Notes: a model not told the origin generated them from the letters alone. Shown: positions 37,000 to 49,022, numbered from the stretch's first letter. The stretch is 64,000 nucleotides of DNA from Epiperipatus broadwayi (GCA_028023455.1 JAQFVV010012497.1:1800001-1864000), one strand, 5' to 3'. A program made the numbers and translations.

Positions 37000-39900
37000 A
37001 TTTACATCTTTATATAGAATTTACATCTTAATTGTTATTTGAAACTGTAAGCTGGCTTGATTTATACTTTACAAAGATCACTACTAATATAGAGTTTTAT
37101 TCTCTTTGAATATCAATGATTGACATAGTAAACATTTAGTAACATGGTAGATAGATAAAAGTGGACCATTTTTATCTAACTAATCATTTATCTTTGATAG
37201 AAGAAAGTGAATATTCCTTGCATATTTACTAAAATGATTAGTGAGTCTGACTTAGAAATTGTTATTATAATATACTCATTTGGAATTGGCTTCTCTATAA
37301 ATAATATTATATATTCTCATTGTGTTATATATTTTAATAGACATTTTGAAACTATTACATTTAAATATATGCATACATATATCTTCTAAAGATTGCAATT
37401 TTTAAATTTTTTTTATGTGTAATTGTCATCTGCAGAAAAACATGACTTAATTTAAGAAGTAGTTATTTATTCTTATATTAATTATGTTGTAGTAATTAAT
37501 TTTATATGATTTTTTTTATAAATATTTTATTGCATAAAATTAATAATGTTTTGTTTTATTTGTTACAGTTTTCTTTTATGAAATACAAACAGAAATGATT
37601 TTATGTAATTATCTTTTCTTCTGTTGAAGTTATATAACAATGATTATTTTTAGTTTATTAAAAATCATTAGTTTTTTTTTTTTTAAAAAAAAAAATCAAA
37701 TATCTTTGTAAAAGGACTATCTTGAATTTGGATATAAATATATGTTTGTAATCATATATATGTATAGTAATGGTAGATAAAGTAGCCCACTGTAGAGCAG
37801 AGCTCTTTACACAATCTCATATAGAGAAACAATGAAAGAGAAGGCAATACTTATCATGCTAGTCAATTACCAACTGTTAGAAATTTGAACAGACCTGCTG
37901 AAAAAATGTTCATGTTTACTCCATCCACATTTACATTCAGGTTATAGGCATAGCAGGATGCTATAGTAACAATGCACCATTTATTTTCTAGGCAGAAAAT
38001 CTGCAACAGTCACATGATATTAATTGCCATTGTTATTTTTTGTTTTAATAGTTTTTTGTTTTTTGAATAACATAAATATGAACACGGGCAGAATATCTAT
38101 AATTAAGAAAGATAATTGATAGATTAATGTTATTAAAACTTTTTTAAAAGTTTATGATTACTGTTCATTTTTGATATTCTCTAATCTATAGCTGCTTAGA
38201 AAGTCTCCAACTAAAGGGGAATCATCTTTCATATTCACCATATATTAATAACATTTTAAGTTTTACAGTATCATGTCTAAAGTGCTAAACAAATAAAATT
38301 AAATATGAAAATATTTAGAAACAATATTCTTATATTTATGAATTCATATTCTGGATATTCACAAGCTGAAATTCATGAGTCAAGAGATTCAATCAGATAT
38401 GATGTCATTATCTTCTTGAAGTTTGAATAATAAATACAATATGGTTAAGATTTTAAATGATTCAACTATTGAAACAAAAAGTTCTAGAAAAAATATTGAC
38501 TATAAAAAAGAAATATGATAATTTTTATTTATTATTTTAGGAATTTTGAAGGAAATGAGAATAATGTTATTTTAAATACAATGGATGTTGTGTGTAAATA
38601 CTGTACAATGATTAATTTTGCCTAAATTTATTTATATTAACGTCCACTGATAATAAAATTTATATTGAAATAAAATTTTTAGAGTAAGGAAACTGACATA
38701 AATATAAAGAAAACTTTTTTAAAAAAAAAAAGTTTACATATGTAGAAAATAATTCTGAATCAATTTCCCCTTTGAGCTCTATACTTTGGAAAACCTCTTC
38801 TCCTTTCACAATTCTTACCAAAATAAATTTATTATTTATAATTAAATGAAATATTCCATATATATAAAATCAATGATAAAACATAACCAATATTATATAT
38901 ACAGATATACTTCATAATATATGTTAATTAATATATAAATTCTAATCACATGATGAGGAAATCAACTGATCTCTAGTTTAAATTAAATCTGAAAAGAAAA
39001 AAAAAGTTTGTTAGATTTATTCACATAACTAGAATTTTGTATTTTATATAAAATTTGTAGCCAAAAAAAGTTATTTTATTTAGATATTTAAAGAATATGA
39101 ATAGTGTTGGTATGACAGAAGCAATTGTTTTATGAAGATATCATTTTCTGCTGTTTTATATTGATTAGATGAACATTTATATGAATAACATTATTGTTAT
39201 GGCCAGTATATGTATACATACATATATATGATATATGTTGTTAAATTATTATTATTTTTTTGTTTTTATGATTTTATGATAGTAATCTTTTTTTATTTAT
39301 TATGCCCAATTCTTAAAAAATACATCTTTATAATTCAAAATTGCATATTCTACTATATAGATATTTTCTTTAATATGAAAATTTAAAATTTAATGATTAT
39401 ATGCGAACACATGACAATTTTTCATTTATACCATCTTTTGCATATGTATCTAAAAAAAATTACAATCTTTATTTATCTGCTTCTCAAGTTGGTGTATTCA
39501 AAATCAAATTAATCGACAAGCTACTGATGCTATTATTATTGATAGTTATATCAATTATAAAAATGGGCAGTTTGAAATAATTATGCAAGAGCTATTGTTG
39601 AGTTAGCTTAAGAGTTACATCATAATCTACTATTATCTTATTCATATCATTGATAGACATTATTTATCAATATTTGCATCAATATATGACAGATAATATA
39701 TTTAATACTCCTATTAGATTATTTTCATTCTATAGTGGATTCTCAAAAATTTATAAATTATATACATATTCTAACACATGTATACACATGCTTATAATAA
39801 TAATAGATATTTTTTTTAATAAAACATTATTAAAATTTTCCAATTTACTTTTTAAAAGAGTTATTTCATTCTTCTAGAAGTGATGGGCTCTGAAAATCAA

Positions 39901-40410
39901 AGTTCATGCATTGTAATATCAGTAAAGCATTAGATTATTATTATTATGATGCAATAATATTCCCATGAGAAATTGGCGTTAACAACAGAACACAAATATT
40001 GATTCTAATAATATAGTGAGTGATTTTTTTGGAATAAAGGCAAGATGAATAAATTTTATGAATAAGTATATAATGGTATGTGAATTATGTTTTTTTAATA
40101 TTAATTCAAATATTTCTATTCCATTAACAAATCACTCAGATGTGACCAATAATGACTGAATGTTGTCATTGATATTTTTATGGTATTCAGTCATATTCAA
40201 AATATAATGTTATATATATACACTTGTCATTTGAAGTCATATATGTCAAGATAATGAGATACAAGATATTTTTAGGTGTTTGATATTCATTTAATTGAGC
40301 TCTCAGTTGAGCTGTTGGTTTGTATTTTTTAAAGCACTAGAGGCTAGTCTGTTTTTGTAAAACACTTGATTTTGAGATTTTTATAAGTATTTTAAAAATT
40401 TATATATATA
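37000..40410. other. AT-rich intron sequence; unexplained less AT-rich patch at 37.78-38.0 kb
   Basis: A T13/A11 palindrome at 37,672-37,695. The patch from 37,780 (TAGCCCACTGTAGAGCAGAG) to 38,010 has a more balanced composition and may be an unidentified repeat. No gene found. Confidence 0.5.
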
Positions 40411-40423
40411 TATATTGTAATGT

Positions 40424-40650
40424 CCACTGCTCTCTTAGGGTTTTTTACGAGTTAACTACTCTTACTGGGTGACCAAATTATTTTACTCCTATCTCAGGTC
40501 ATGGTTATTATCGAAGCCACGAGTTGGGCCGCCATTGTAAAGTCCACTTATCAGCATATAAGATAATAATCTTGTACACTTCTCTTAAATTTAAGTTACG
40601 AAGTCCTCCTTTCACAAATTCCCTCTGCCATCTTTAATTAACTAAAATAT
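40424..40650 (-). mobile_element. Possible LTR/primer-binding-site remnant
   Basis: On the minus strand AAGTGGACTTTACA is followed by A and TGGCGGCCCAACTCGTGG (about 40,538-40,521), which has the form LTR end (..CA) plus a primer-binding site starting TGG. About 110 nt further, CAGTGGACATTACA recurs and is followed by an ATAT tract. This could be an LTR end, leader and second LTR scrap. No gag/pol is visible, and no matching tRNA was checked. Confidence 0.3.
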
Positions 40651-41049
40651 TTTTCTTTTAGCTTATCTGGATTAGTCATTTGCATGTCTTTTGTTTTTTT
40701 CCAATTTTTACCTTAATTTTTAATTAGATACAAAAAAAATATGGATGAAAATTTTACTTTCATTGTACGTTTTAAAAAAAAAAAAAGATTATACAAACGA
40801 AAAAATTTAATTACGTCTTTTTAATAAGAACGCTAAATTTACTTTTTTTTTTTTAGCTTTTAAATATCTTAACGGATGCCAATATATTTGTACCGTATAA
40901 ACAAATGGTACAATATATAACACTCAAATCCATGTATATCTTCTATATTAATAAGGGACCTGAACTCAGATTTTCAAGCCCCTCACAGCTATCCAATTCA
41001 TCTTATATAACTGATATACATGACCACATATATGTGAAAAATATAAATG

Positions 41050-41088
41050 ATCTTCAATATATACAGCACTCATCAGCTGGACCAGATC
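41050..41088 (-). ncRNA. Hammerhead motif, family D, deleted copy
   Basis: Minus strand has CCAG then CTGATGA (complement of 41,070-41,076) and GTGCTG, but the second half of stem II, GAAA and stem III are missing. Inactive. Confidence 0.55.
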
Positions 41089-41504
41089 ATTGTCTCCCAC
41101 ACATACACCCAATAAGTGTGCAGTTTACATTTACATAGCAAATCTTCAAACTCCTATGAACAAGTTTCAATCCTCTCCACTCCCAATCCTTCAGACATCC
41201 GCATTAAAAATCTGAGGATGGAATACTCAAAGCCTGTGCTGATGCCAATATTAATGTCACATCCATGCTGATTCCAAGTCAGTCTGATCCCTCATGCATA
41301 AGATCCCAATATGTTTCAATTTAATTACACAGAAAAGGGATGGGCAGAAAAGGCTGAACATGCAACACTCAAATACATGTATATCTTCTATATTAAACTT
41401 AATGTAACTATGAGGGATCTGAACTCAGATTTTCAATACAGCTATCCAATCCATCTTTTATAACTGATTCACATGACCACATACATGTGAAAAAGATAAA
41501 TGAT

Positions 41505-41556
41505 TGCCAACATATGCATTTTGTGCTGAACCAGCCCTCATCAGCTGGTCCAGATT
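41505..41556 (-). ncRNA. Hammerhead-like motif, family D, mutated GAAA
   Basis: Minus strand: GGACCAG, CTGATGA (complement of 41,538-41,544), stem II GGGCTGGTTCAGCAC, then AAAA where GAAA is required, then TGCATATG and TTGG pairing with CCAG. The G12 to A change should abolish cleavage. Confidence 0.6.
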
Positions 41557-42383
41557 ACTATCTCTCACACATACATACAATCAGTGCCCAATTTACATTA
41601 AGATAGCAAATCTTCAAACTCCAATGGATAAGCTTCAATCCTCTCTACTGTCCAACCCTTCAGCAATCCACATCATGAAGTTTTATATAGAAGATATACA
41701 TGCATTTGAGTGTTGCATGTTCTTCCTGTATTCTGCCCATCCCTCTTCTGTGTAATTAAATTGGACATATTGGGAACTTATGTTTGAGGGGTTAGATTGA
41801 CTTGGGATCAACGTAAGTGTGACAATAATATTGGCATCAGCAGGGTCTTTGAGTATTCTATCCTTGGATTTTTGATAAATGTGGATGGTTGAAGAGTTGG
41901 AAGTGGAGAGGATTGAACCCTTCACAAGGTATTAAAAGCAAACCAGTCTCTGCCTTGCGTTAGAGCAGTGTAATGAAAATCTTTTTTTTCACATGCATGT
42001 GGACATGGATATCAATTGTATAAGATGGATTGGATAGCTGTGGGGAGCTTGAATATTTTGAGTTTAGGTCCCTTATAATTACATTAAGTTTAGTATAGAA
42101 TATATAGATGTATTTGAGTGTTTGCATGTTCAGCCTGTATTCTGACTATTCCTCTTCTATTTAATTAAATTGGACATATTGGGAATCTATGTGTAAGAGG
42201 TCAGATTGACTTGGGGTCAACATAGGTGTGACAATAACATAGGTGTCAGCAGGGGCTTTTAGTATTCCATCCTTGAATTTTCGATGATGGGGAAGGCTGA
42301 AGGGTTGGAAAGTGGAGAGGATTGAAACTTGTCCATTGGAGTTTGCATATTTGCTATCTTAATTGTATGTATATATGGGAGAT

Positions 42384-42442
42384 AGTAATCTGGACCAGCT
42401 GATGAGTACAGGTTCAGCACGAAATGCATATATTGCAGATCA
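42384..42442 (+). ncRNA. Hammerhead-like motif, family D, 42.4 kb copy
   Basis: CTGATGA 42,399-42,405; stem II GTACAGGTTCAGCAC with two mismatches relative to the GTGCT/AGCAC of its relatives; GAAA 42,421-42,424; stem III region ATGCATAT followed by A, an allowed residue at position 17. Core complete, stem II weakened. Confidence 0.6.
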
Positions 42443-42549
42443 TTTATCTTTTTCACATGTATGTAGTCATGGGTATTGGTTTTATAAGATGAATTGGATA
42501 GCTATGGGAGTTTGTAAGTCTGAGTTCAGGTCCCTTATATATATGTATT

Positions 42550-45320
42550 ATCTAGGATATCTTGGATATAATAAATAATACAATGAGAACAAAATGTTAG
42601 CATTTTTTTTGTTTACACTAAGTTAGACTTATTGAATGTGTATTTTGCTGATAAATAGATAGAAGTGTTATTTTTCAGTTGATTTTTTATTTAATTTAAT
42701 TTTAAACACTTGACTGAAATATTTCGAAACATTGTCCACTAAAAATAATCATTGCTTTTTTTTCTTGTCAGCAGAATTGAAGAACAAGTTCTTTTCTGAC
42801 TAATTATATTCATTATTTGGTTTTATTAAATAAAGAAGTGCTTTTTGTGAATTCTATTTATTAAAGGAATTTTGGCAATTATGTGGAAATTGGAAAGGTT
42901 TTGCAAATTAATAGTAAGATACTACATGATTTTGAAATACATACTGCTGCAGTACTTTTTAATTTTTTGTTAAACAAAAGGCAATTTTGACTGAGACTCA
43001 ATCAAGAAAATTTCTTTAAAGTTATTGTAGATAAAATGACTATGGATATGTTTACCATATTTTTCATACTGTTTTTAATTAAACAGTAAGTAATGCAAAA
43101 ATTATCAATGCTTAATTAGCAAAAACATAACTATCTTAAAAAATATTTAACTTATGCTATCAACTTTATTTGAGCACCTTTCAAGAGAGTGAACAATTTT
43201 TTAATGATGAAGTTTTTGAAGGAAAATAACACCATGTTTTTTAAGATAAACTAACTGAGTGTATGAATGGTTAGGATGAAGATATTGTTAAGGTTTACCT
43301 GAATTTTATTTTTAATTGTTCAAAGTGATTTCGAACAAAATACTTTCCCATAATCGAATAGCAAATGTAAATTTAAAAATTGTTTTGGATCATGTTATGA
43401 ATACAATTAATTTTCATCAAATATTTAGTCAAATTAATACTAATTATAACATTTCCAATCCATATTTTCTATTAAGAGTCAAGAAAGAAAGACAGGAACT
43501 AGTTTTTAAAATTTATCTGTAATATAATTTTATTTTAACATGGACATTTGTAATGATATTGTTTTGTTAGTTGCCAGCATCAGAAAAATATATATATTGT
43601 TACCATATGTGAAGCAGTGAACCATTGCTATGAATATATATTTAATGAACTATTCTGACTAAATATGTAAATAAACTCATCAAATGTTTGACTTGGAGTA
43701 GAATGTATTTTTAAACTTTTCAAAAATTGCCAAGTGGGCTTCAAGTATTTTCAATACTAGCTATGAATTTGGTATAAGAATACTGAAAGTTAGCTTGGCA
43801 ACTTTTGAAATGTTGGAACAAAATATTTTAGTCTATATCAAACAATTTGTAAATTTATTTATATGTGCAATATAACTAATTATAATTATTATCTTTTACT
43901 TATCAAGTTGTAATTATCAATTAATATGTACAAAGCATATTAGTGTTATTTAAGAAATGTCTTGCTGTGTTTATGTATTTTTTCTAATGTCTATTAAATA
44001 AAGTTGAACTTGTGACATATGTCCTACATTGACTTAATGGATGAAATATTATTAAAGAGTGTAAATGGCAATTTGGAGATTTATTTAATATCGTTTAAAT
44101 TTATTTTATTGTTCATTAATATTCAAGTTCGAATACAATTTATTCTCTTAGAAGAGTTACTCTTAGTTAAGAGTTTATTTGAAATAATTTAATAAAGATA
44201 CTTTTAAATTTTGAAAAAAAAAAAAATGTTAACAATTATTGTTTAATATTTTTTTTTTTTTTACATATTTAAATAATTTGTGCTGTGAATTAAAAAAGTA
44301 GTTTTTTTTTTTAAAAAAAAAAAAACAACAAAAAACAAAACAAAAAACAAATCTACGATGCTATAAAATGATTATGTTTTAGTGTTATTTGAAAATGTAA
44401 AACTTATTAAAAGTAATTTTATTTACAATATTAAAAATGATAATTGAGACCTGCGAAATTTTGATTATTGTTTGCAGTGTTCTTGCTATTGCCGTTATTT
44501 TGAAAACTTTTTTTATTAAAAAAAATTAATCTATCATTTTGATAGAATTTTAGAATCTCCATTATACAATTAAAAATATTGTTAAAATTGACTTTGTAGA
44601 AACTATGACAACCATAATAACAACATTATCACTGATTAAAGGTAAACTCCTATAAACTAGCTATTATGTTTGACAAAACTAGTTTTCATAAAGTGCTAAC
44701 ACATTAAAACCATTTCAGGAGCATTTAGATATTATTTTTATCTTAGTTCGTGTCTTGGCATTGCTATTTACATATGTGTGGGGGCATATTTTTAAATGAA
44801 ATTATGTTCTTGTTTGTAATAAAAATTTAAATTTGATTCACCAGGTGAGCATAATTTTTAAATTGCAATTATATTCGCCCCCCCCCCCCCAATAATGCAA
44901 TTCTTTTTTTTTTTTTTATGTTTAAATTACATCTTGCATATTAAATAACACGAAAGTTGAAGATCCTTGTAATTATTTTAAAAATAAATTTATTTGACCC
45001 ATACGTTTTTTATATCTGATGAAATGTTTTAATTCATATTATTCAAGTAAAGAAAATAATACAGCATTTTTTTAATGTTTATAGTGACCAAAGGGATATG
45101 GTTTTATACAAAAAGAATTTCATTTTTTATAATATCTCACAAATTACAAAAAAAAAAAAAAAAACACAAAACAATTGAATAAATAAGATTTTATTAAATC
45201 AAAATATTTATTAATAAATATACTCTGGTTTTTAAAATATTTAATCTTTGATGTATAGATATTTATCAAAACATCACATGATCACCATTTTATATGCTTA
45301 TATATACTGTTAATAAGAAT
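42550..45320. other. AT-rich intron sequence, nothing recognised
   Basis: Homopolymers: T11/A13 at 44,302-44,325, C12 near 44,880 and A16 near 45,150. Open frame 43,316-43,522 has no recognised domain. Confidence 0.6.
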
Positions 45321-45324
45321 ACCA

Positions 45325-45495
45325 AACTCTTCATACAGTAGTGCGACCAAGTGCAAGCCTTCATAATCAATGGACGCAGGAAGGTTTGTGCATAAAATCC
45401 CTATTTAGTGCCTACTCATCCAACATCCCCAGACTAGTTTCTAGCTTGTGGCTTTCATCAGTGAGGAATCTTGAATTTGAGAGCACTATAAATAG
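45325..45495 (-). mobile_element. Single truncated family B unit
   Basis: Matches the start of family B left-arm units (CATACAGTAGTGC, TTTGTGCATAAAATCCCTAT, CTACTCATCCAACATCCCC) and stops soon after the ribozyme (GAGAGCAC). It lies just beyond the 3' side of the minus-strand PLE and has the same sense, so it might be that element's downstream terminal repeat or an independent fragment. Confidence 0.65.
45418..45475 (-). ncRNA. Hammerhead ribozyme, family B, 45.4 kb copy
   Basis: Minus strand: CTGATGA (complement of 45,455-45,461), short stem II AGC...GCT, GAAA, C-TA-GTC with GUC complement at 45,432-45,434. Stem I TCCTCA/TGGGGA as in family A. Core intact; stem II only 3 bp. Confidence 0.82.
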
Positions 45496-45959
45496 AAATT
45501 GAGTTTGACAATTTTGTGTATTTAATATTTACACAGTGAATAAACAAATGATTTATTGCTTAGGTATTTGTAATATGTTTGAGTGCCAGAAGTGATGAAG
45601 TTGAACTATAATCCTTAAACCTTGAACCCCAGGATCAGGCCATTTTATTGTTACTCTAAACCACACAGGGAATTTATGTTGGCCAGAATCATTTATACAT
45701 TATGAAAAGAAATGGAAGTTTTGAATAATTAATATATATAAATAAATAAAAAATCCAAAAAATATATAAAATTCCTTGGGAAAGTTTTGTTCCAGAATGT
45801 TGTATTTAGAAAATTTTGCTGAAGGATGTTGTCCCCCCCCCCCCCTTTTTTTTTTTTTTGCACAGTTTAGGCACTTAGGGATAGTTTTCAAATTAATACA
45901 AAACAATTGCATATGGACTCTTTGTAATATGCGAAGATCTGATCATTGTATTGATTTTT

Positions 45960-46784
45960 AGACAGCTTGATCTAGAATCATCTTTGAAGTCTGATTTGGT
46001 AATGATTATTGGAATAAGCTGACATTGTTATTAAATATTAAACTGATTATATTGTATGCTAGTAACCACTTTATGATGTGAAGGTGAAGTCCTTCAATAC
46101 AAGGTATATTTGTAAATAAGCTTTTCACATTAAAGCTTCCACAATATGTCAGTTTTGGTTTTCCAATATTCATGTTCTTGATTAATTCTTCAAAGTGCTC
46201 AGAATCTCTGCCAAAATCTTAAGACAAAATATTGGAAAAAATTTGATATAATGAAATTCTAAAATGGTTTTATTGATTTTAACTAGTTCATAAAGATTCG
46301 GAGTTTTACTGAAATAAGATGATAATCAACTTTTTTTCTGAATTAATGAATATCATATCATATTGTTTGAATAATGCTTGTAGCTTTGTTTCTGTAGCCA
46401 TTATAGGATTTTTTAATATGTGAGGACTTTCTTAATTTGGTACTATAGTAAAGTATTGCCTTTGTCTGCAGGAAGAATGATTATATATTTATTTAAGATA
46501 TTAAGTAAATTCTTCTCAACATAGGTAATGTTTGATTTGTGTTGTTGGTGTGTTTCAATTACTATTTTTTATTCTTCAGCATAATTCTCCTACTTTTTTT
46601 AGAAACAATTTTTGAGTGACTTCTCCAGTTTCTATCATTATATTTAATAAAGGGATATTAGATGGCGTAATGATAAATATAATTCTTTTTAGGATTAAGA
46701 TTTCAGCATCTGTTAAATATTTAGAACTAAGATTTTTAATGGACAAAGCTACTAGATTTGATAAGTTCATGGTGAACTTTCAAA
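45960..46784 (-). pseudogene. Penelope-like element RT, copy 2 (left, minus strand)
   Basis: Degenerate reverse transcriptase of a Penelope-like element (PLE). 46,770-46,576 is open and reads NLSSKYLTDAEILILKR then FIITPSNIPLLNIMIET, the typical PLE start (NLSS..LT..E..LL..GLNF.PTP.KIP). It is followed by ILPADKGNTLL (LPADKGN block) and PNLYELVKINKT (LYGLPKIHK block). At about 46,220-46,090 come RDSEHFEELIKNMNI and FNVKSLFTNIPC, the first catalytic region (FDV.SLFTNVP) with the Asp replaced by Asn. Stops and shifts throughout. Its N-terminal part continues at 47,201-47,540 across the inserted palindrome C'. Confidence 0.85.
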
Positions 46785-46798
46785 TATCTTCTTTTGAT

Positions 46799-47186
46799 AG
46801 TCAAAATAAGAGTCATAGATCACATGAAATAAGAGTCATAGATCACATGACCCTATCTCTTAAGCTTGTAAGTTATAAGCAGTGAGTATTGCCAATTCCT
46901 CTACAAGCTTTATGATAAATGCTTAGCCAGAGCCAACATTTAAAATATCTCTGTCAGGAACCCCTCCCCAAACCCCTGACAATGGTTTCGTGCTTTGGCA
47001 CTCCTCAAAGAGGTGTCCGGGTAGATCTAGTGTCTGAACCTACTCTGACGGCTCTTCGAGGAATGCCAAAGCATGAAACCATGGTCAGGGGTTTGGGGAG
47101 GGGTTCCTGACAGATATATTTTAAATGCTGGCTCTGGATAAGCATTTATCATAAAGCTTGTAGAGGAATTGGCAATCCTCACTGTT
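46799..47186. mobile_element. Palindromic hammerhead element C', inserted in PLE copy 2
   Basis: Near-perfect inverted repeat centred at about 47,030: GCCAATTCCTCTACAAGCTT (46,891) mirrors the sequence ending at about 47,175. It is flanked by the 14-bp direct repeat TATCTTCTTTTGAT (46,785-46,798 and 47,187-47,200), so it is an insertion with target duplication splitting the PLE reading frame. Left end has a duplicated block AAATAAGAGTCATAGATCACATG (46,805-46,850). Both arms carry a family C hammerhead with GAAAC and GTC but with the CUGA box mutated (TTGAGGA on minus at about 47,010; TCGAGGA on plus at about 47,056), so both are probably dead. Ribozyme sense diverges. Confidence 0.8.
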
Positions 47187-47200
47187 TATCTTCTTTTGAT

Positions 47201-47540
47201 GTTCTTTTATTTTAATTTAGAATATGTTTTTATTGATTGAAAAACTCTTATTTAGTCATCATCTATAAATTTATTTTTTAAGTAAACATTCTATGTTTCT
47301 AATAGGATGCAAGATTTGATAATTGAAAAACCTGTTCTCTCAGTAATTTTCTCAGCTCTCAGTGTGAATTGGAAGTATTAGTTGTAAACTTTTCTTTCAG
47401 ATTTACATGAACAAAGTCTTTGAGCATTTATTCATTCTCTTAAAAAGCCTCACTTATTTCCTGAATAATTTTCTCAATTCTCTGGGAATGAACTTGAGAT
47501 TTTAGTTGCAAACCTTTTAGGACAACTCTTCAAAAATGTA
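47201..47540 (-). pseudogene. PLE copy 2, N-terminal region
   Basis: On the minus strand LKGLQLKSQVHSQRIEKIIQ is followed by EISEAF, then MLKDFVHVNLKEKF. This resembles the N-terminal block of PLE proteins (PKGL.LK..V....A..I...L....+). It joins the RT part at 46,784 if palindrome C' and one copy of the 14-bp duplication are disregarded. Confidence 0.6.
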
Positions 47541-47544
47541 AATT

Positions 47545-47788
47545 TGAAGGCAGTGTCTCTAAACATTTGTATTAAAATCTCCTAATCATTGTCAGAGAGT
47601 TGAGAAAATTGCTCAGAGAACAAATGAGGCATTAAGAAAAAAACAAATATATCAAACAACATATTCCATTAGTGATATAGAATATTGAATATTCGCTAAA
47701 GAATAAACTTGAAGATGAACACTTAACAAGAGTTTTTCAATCAGTAAAAAAATCACATTTTAAATTGCATGAAAAAAAAAAAGAAAAA
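47545..47788 (+). pseudogene. PLE copy 1, N-terminal region
   Basis: Plus strand reads CQRVEKIAQRTNEALRKKQ then IYQTTYSISDI, an N-terminal PLE coiled segment and the mirror of the minus-strand copy at 47,330-47,500. The two N-termini therefore meet head to head near 47,540. The frame continues beyond array C at 49,187. Confidence 0.55.
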
Positions 47789-47892
47789 CATCAGTAGAGA
47801 AACAAAGAGCTCTGCTAATTGCTCAACAAGCTTTGAGATAAATGCTTAGCAAGAGAAAGCATTTAAATTATCCCTATCTGTAAAACCAACCC

Positions 47893-47945
47893 CCGTCCCT
47901 GACCATGGTTTCCTGCTTTTGGAACTCCTCAGAGAGGCGCTGGGG
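47893..47945 (-). ncRNA. Hammerhead ribozyme, family C, copy 1
   Basis: Minus strand: CTGAGGA (complement of 47,926-47,932), degraded stem II GTTCC...GCAG, GAAA, CC-AT-GG and TC (cleavage GUC, complement of 47,901-47,903). Stem III is 3 bp with a 2-nt loop. Catalytic core intact; stem II poor. Confidence 0.75.
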
Positions 47946-48321
47946 TAGCTTCAGATACTAGATCTAAAACACCAACCCAAAGCCAGCATTTATCTAAGAG
48001 TTGGCTAATGAGTAGAAAATCTGAAGTTTTCAGACACCTATATGTCTTCAAACCCAGCTATCTAACTCAAATAGCTATATGGGGCTGAGAGATCTTTAGC
48101 CAAACCATATATTAGAAGTCTTAGCAATATAACATTGCTTAAGGTTAAAAAGCAAAGACTATAAATAATCAATAAAAAAGGAGTCATATATCACATGACT
48201 CCACTTCTTTTTTATTAAGCTTGCAGGATATAAACAAAGAACTTTGCTAATTACTCAACAAGCTTTGAGATAAATGCTTAGTAAGAGAAAGCATTTAAAA
48301 TATCCCTATCTGTAAAACCAA

Positions 48322-48380
48322 CTCTCATTCCCTGACCATGGTTTCATGCTTTTGGCACTCCTCAGAGAGGCGGCAGGGTA
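48322..48380 (-). ncRNA. Hammerhead ribozyme, family C, copy 2
   Basis: Minus strand: CTGAGGA (complement of 48,359-48,365), stem II GTGC-CAAAA-GCAT (G-U, U-A, G-C, C-G), GAAA, stem III CC-AT-GG, GUC (complement of 48,334-48,336). All core positions match the hammerhead consensus; stem I begins CTCT/AGGG. Confidence 0.87.
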
Positions 48381-48527
48381 GCTTCAGATACTAGATCTAA
48401 AAACACCAACCCAAAGCCAGCATTTATCTAAGAGTTGACTATTGAGTAGAAAATCTGAAGTTTTCAGACACCTATATGTCTTCAAACCCAGCTATCTAAC
48501 TCAAATAGCTATCTAGTATCTGAAGCT

Positions 48528-48588
48528 ACCCTAGCACCTCTGAGGAATGCCAAAAGCATGAAACCATGGTCAGGGGATGGGAGTTGGT
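48528..48588 (+). ncRNA. Hammerhead ribozyme, family C, copy 3, intact, sense to host gene
   Basis: CTGAGGA 48,540-48,546; stem II ATGC-CAAAA-GCAT, four Watson-Crick pairs; GAAA 48,560-48,563; stem III CC-AT-GG; GUC 48,569-48,571. The first base pair of stem II is A-U here and G-U in copy 2, a pairing-preserving difference. Confidence 0.88.
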
Positions 48589-48974
48589 TTTACAGATAGG
48601 GATATTTTAAATGCTTTCTCTTGCTAAGCATTTATCTCAAAGCTTGTTGAGCTATTAGCAAAGCTCTTTGTTTATATCCTGCAACCTTAATAAAAAAGAA
48701 GTGGAGTAGTTATGTGATGTATGACTCTATTTTTTATTTTTTAATGACTATTTATAATCTTTGCTTTTTAGGCTTAAGCAATGTTATATTGCTAAGACTT
48801 CTAATATATGGTTTAGCTGAAGATCTCTCAATCCCATATAGCTATTTGAGTTAGATAGCTGGGTTTGAAAACATATAGGTATCTGAAAAATTCAGACTTT
48901 CTACTCAATAGTCAACTCTTAGATAAATGCTGGCTTTGGGTTGGTGTTTTTACATCTAGTATCTGAAACTACCC

Positions 48975-49022
48975 TAGCATCACTCTGAGGAAAAGCATGA
49001 AACCATGGTCAGGGGATGGGGG
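48975..49022 (+). ncRNA. Hammerhead ribozyme, family C, copy 4, stem II deleted
   Basis: CTGAGGA (48,985-48,991) is followed directly by AAAGCAT and GAAA; the 5' strand of stem II is missing. GAAA, stem III and GUC remain. Expected inactive. Confidence 0.75.

Larger units (their letters stand above)
40915..42548. mobile_element. Hammerhead array D: two left units, joint, two inverted right units
   Basis: Unit starts CACTCAAATCCATGTATATC at 40,921 and CACTCAAATACATGTATATC at 41,366. After a joint near 41,675 the unit reappears inverted (AGATATACATGCATTTGAGT at about 41,692 and ATATAGATGTATTTGAGTG at about 42,102), ending near 42,548. Ribozyme-like motifs are on minus in the left arm and plus in the right. 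The third unit has replaced its ribozyme segment with sequence resembling repeat E (about 41,920-41,980). More diverged than arrays A-C, so older. Confidence 0.75.

Noticed and set aside
40905-42578. Several 65-83 codon ORFs
   Set aside because: All lie within family D units on both strands and mirror each other across the joint; no domain and no conserved frame.
45700-45961. Overlapping ORFs on both strands at the C/T homopolymer
   Set aside because: Pro/Phe or Gly/Lys runs come from the C14T13 tract; they are not proteins.
46919-47110. 63-codon plus-strand ORF with symmetrical Pro/Gly-rich ends
   Set aside because: It runs across the C' palindrome, so its start and end mirror each other. 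An artefact of the inverted repeat.
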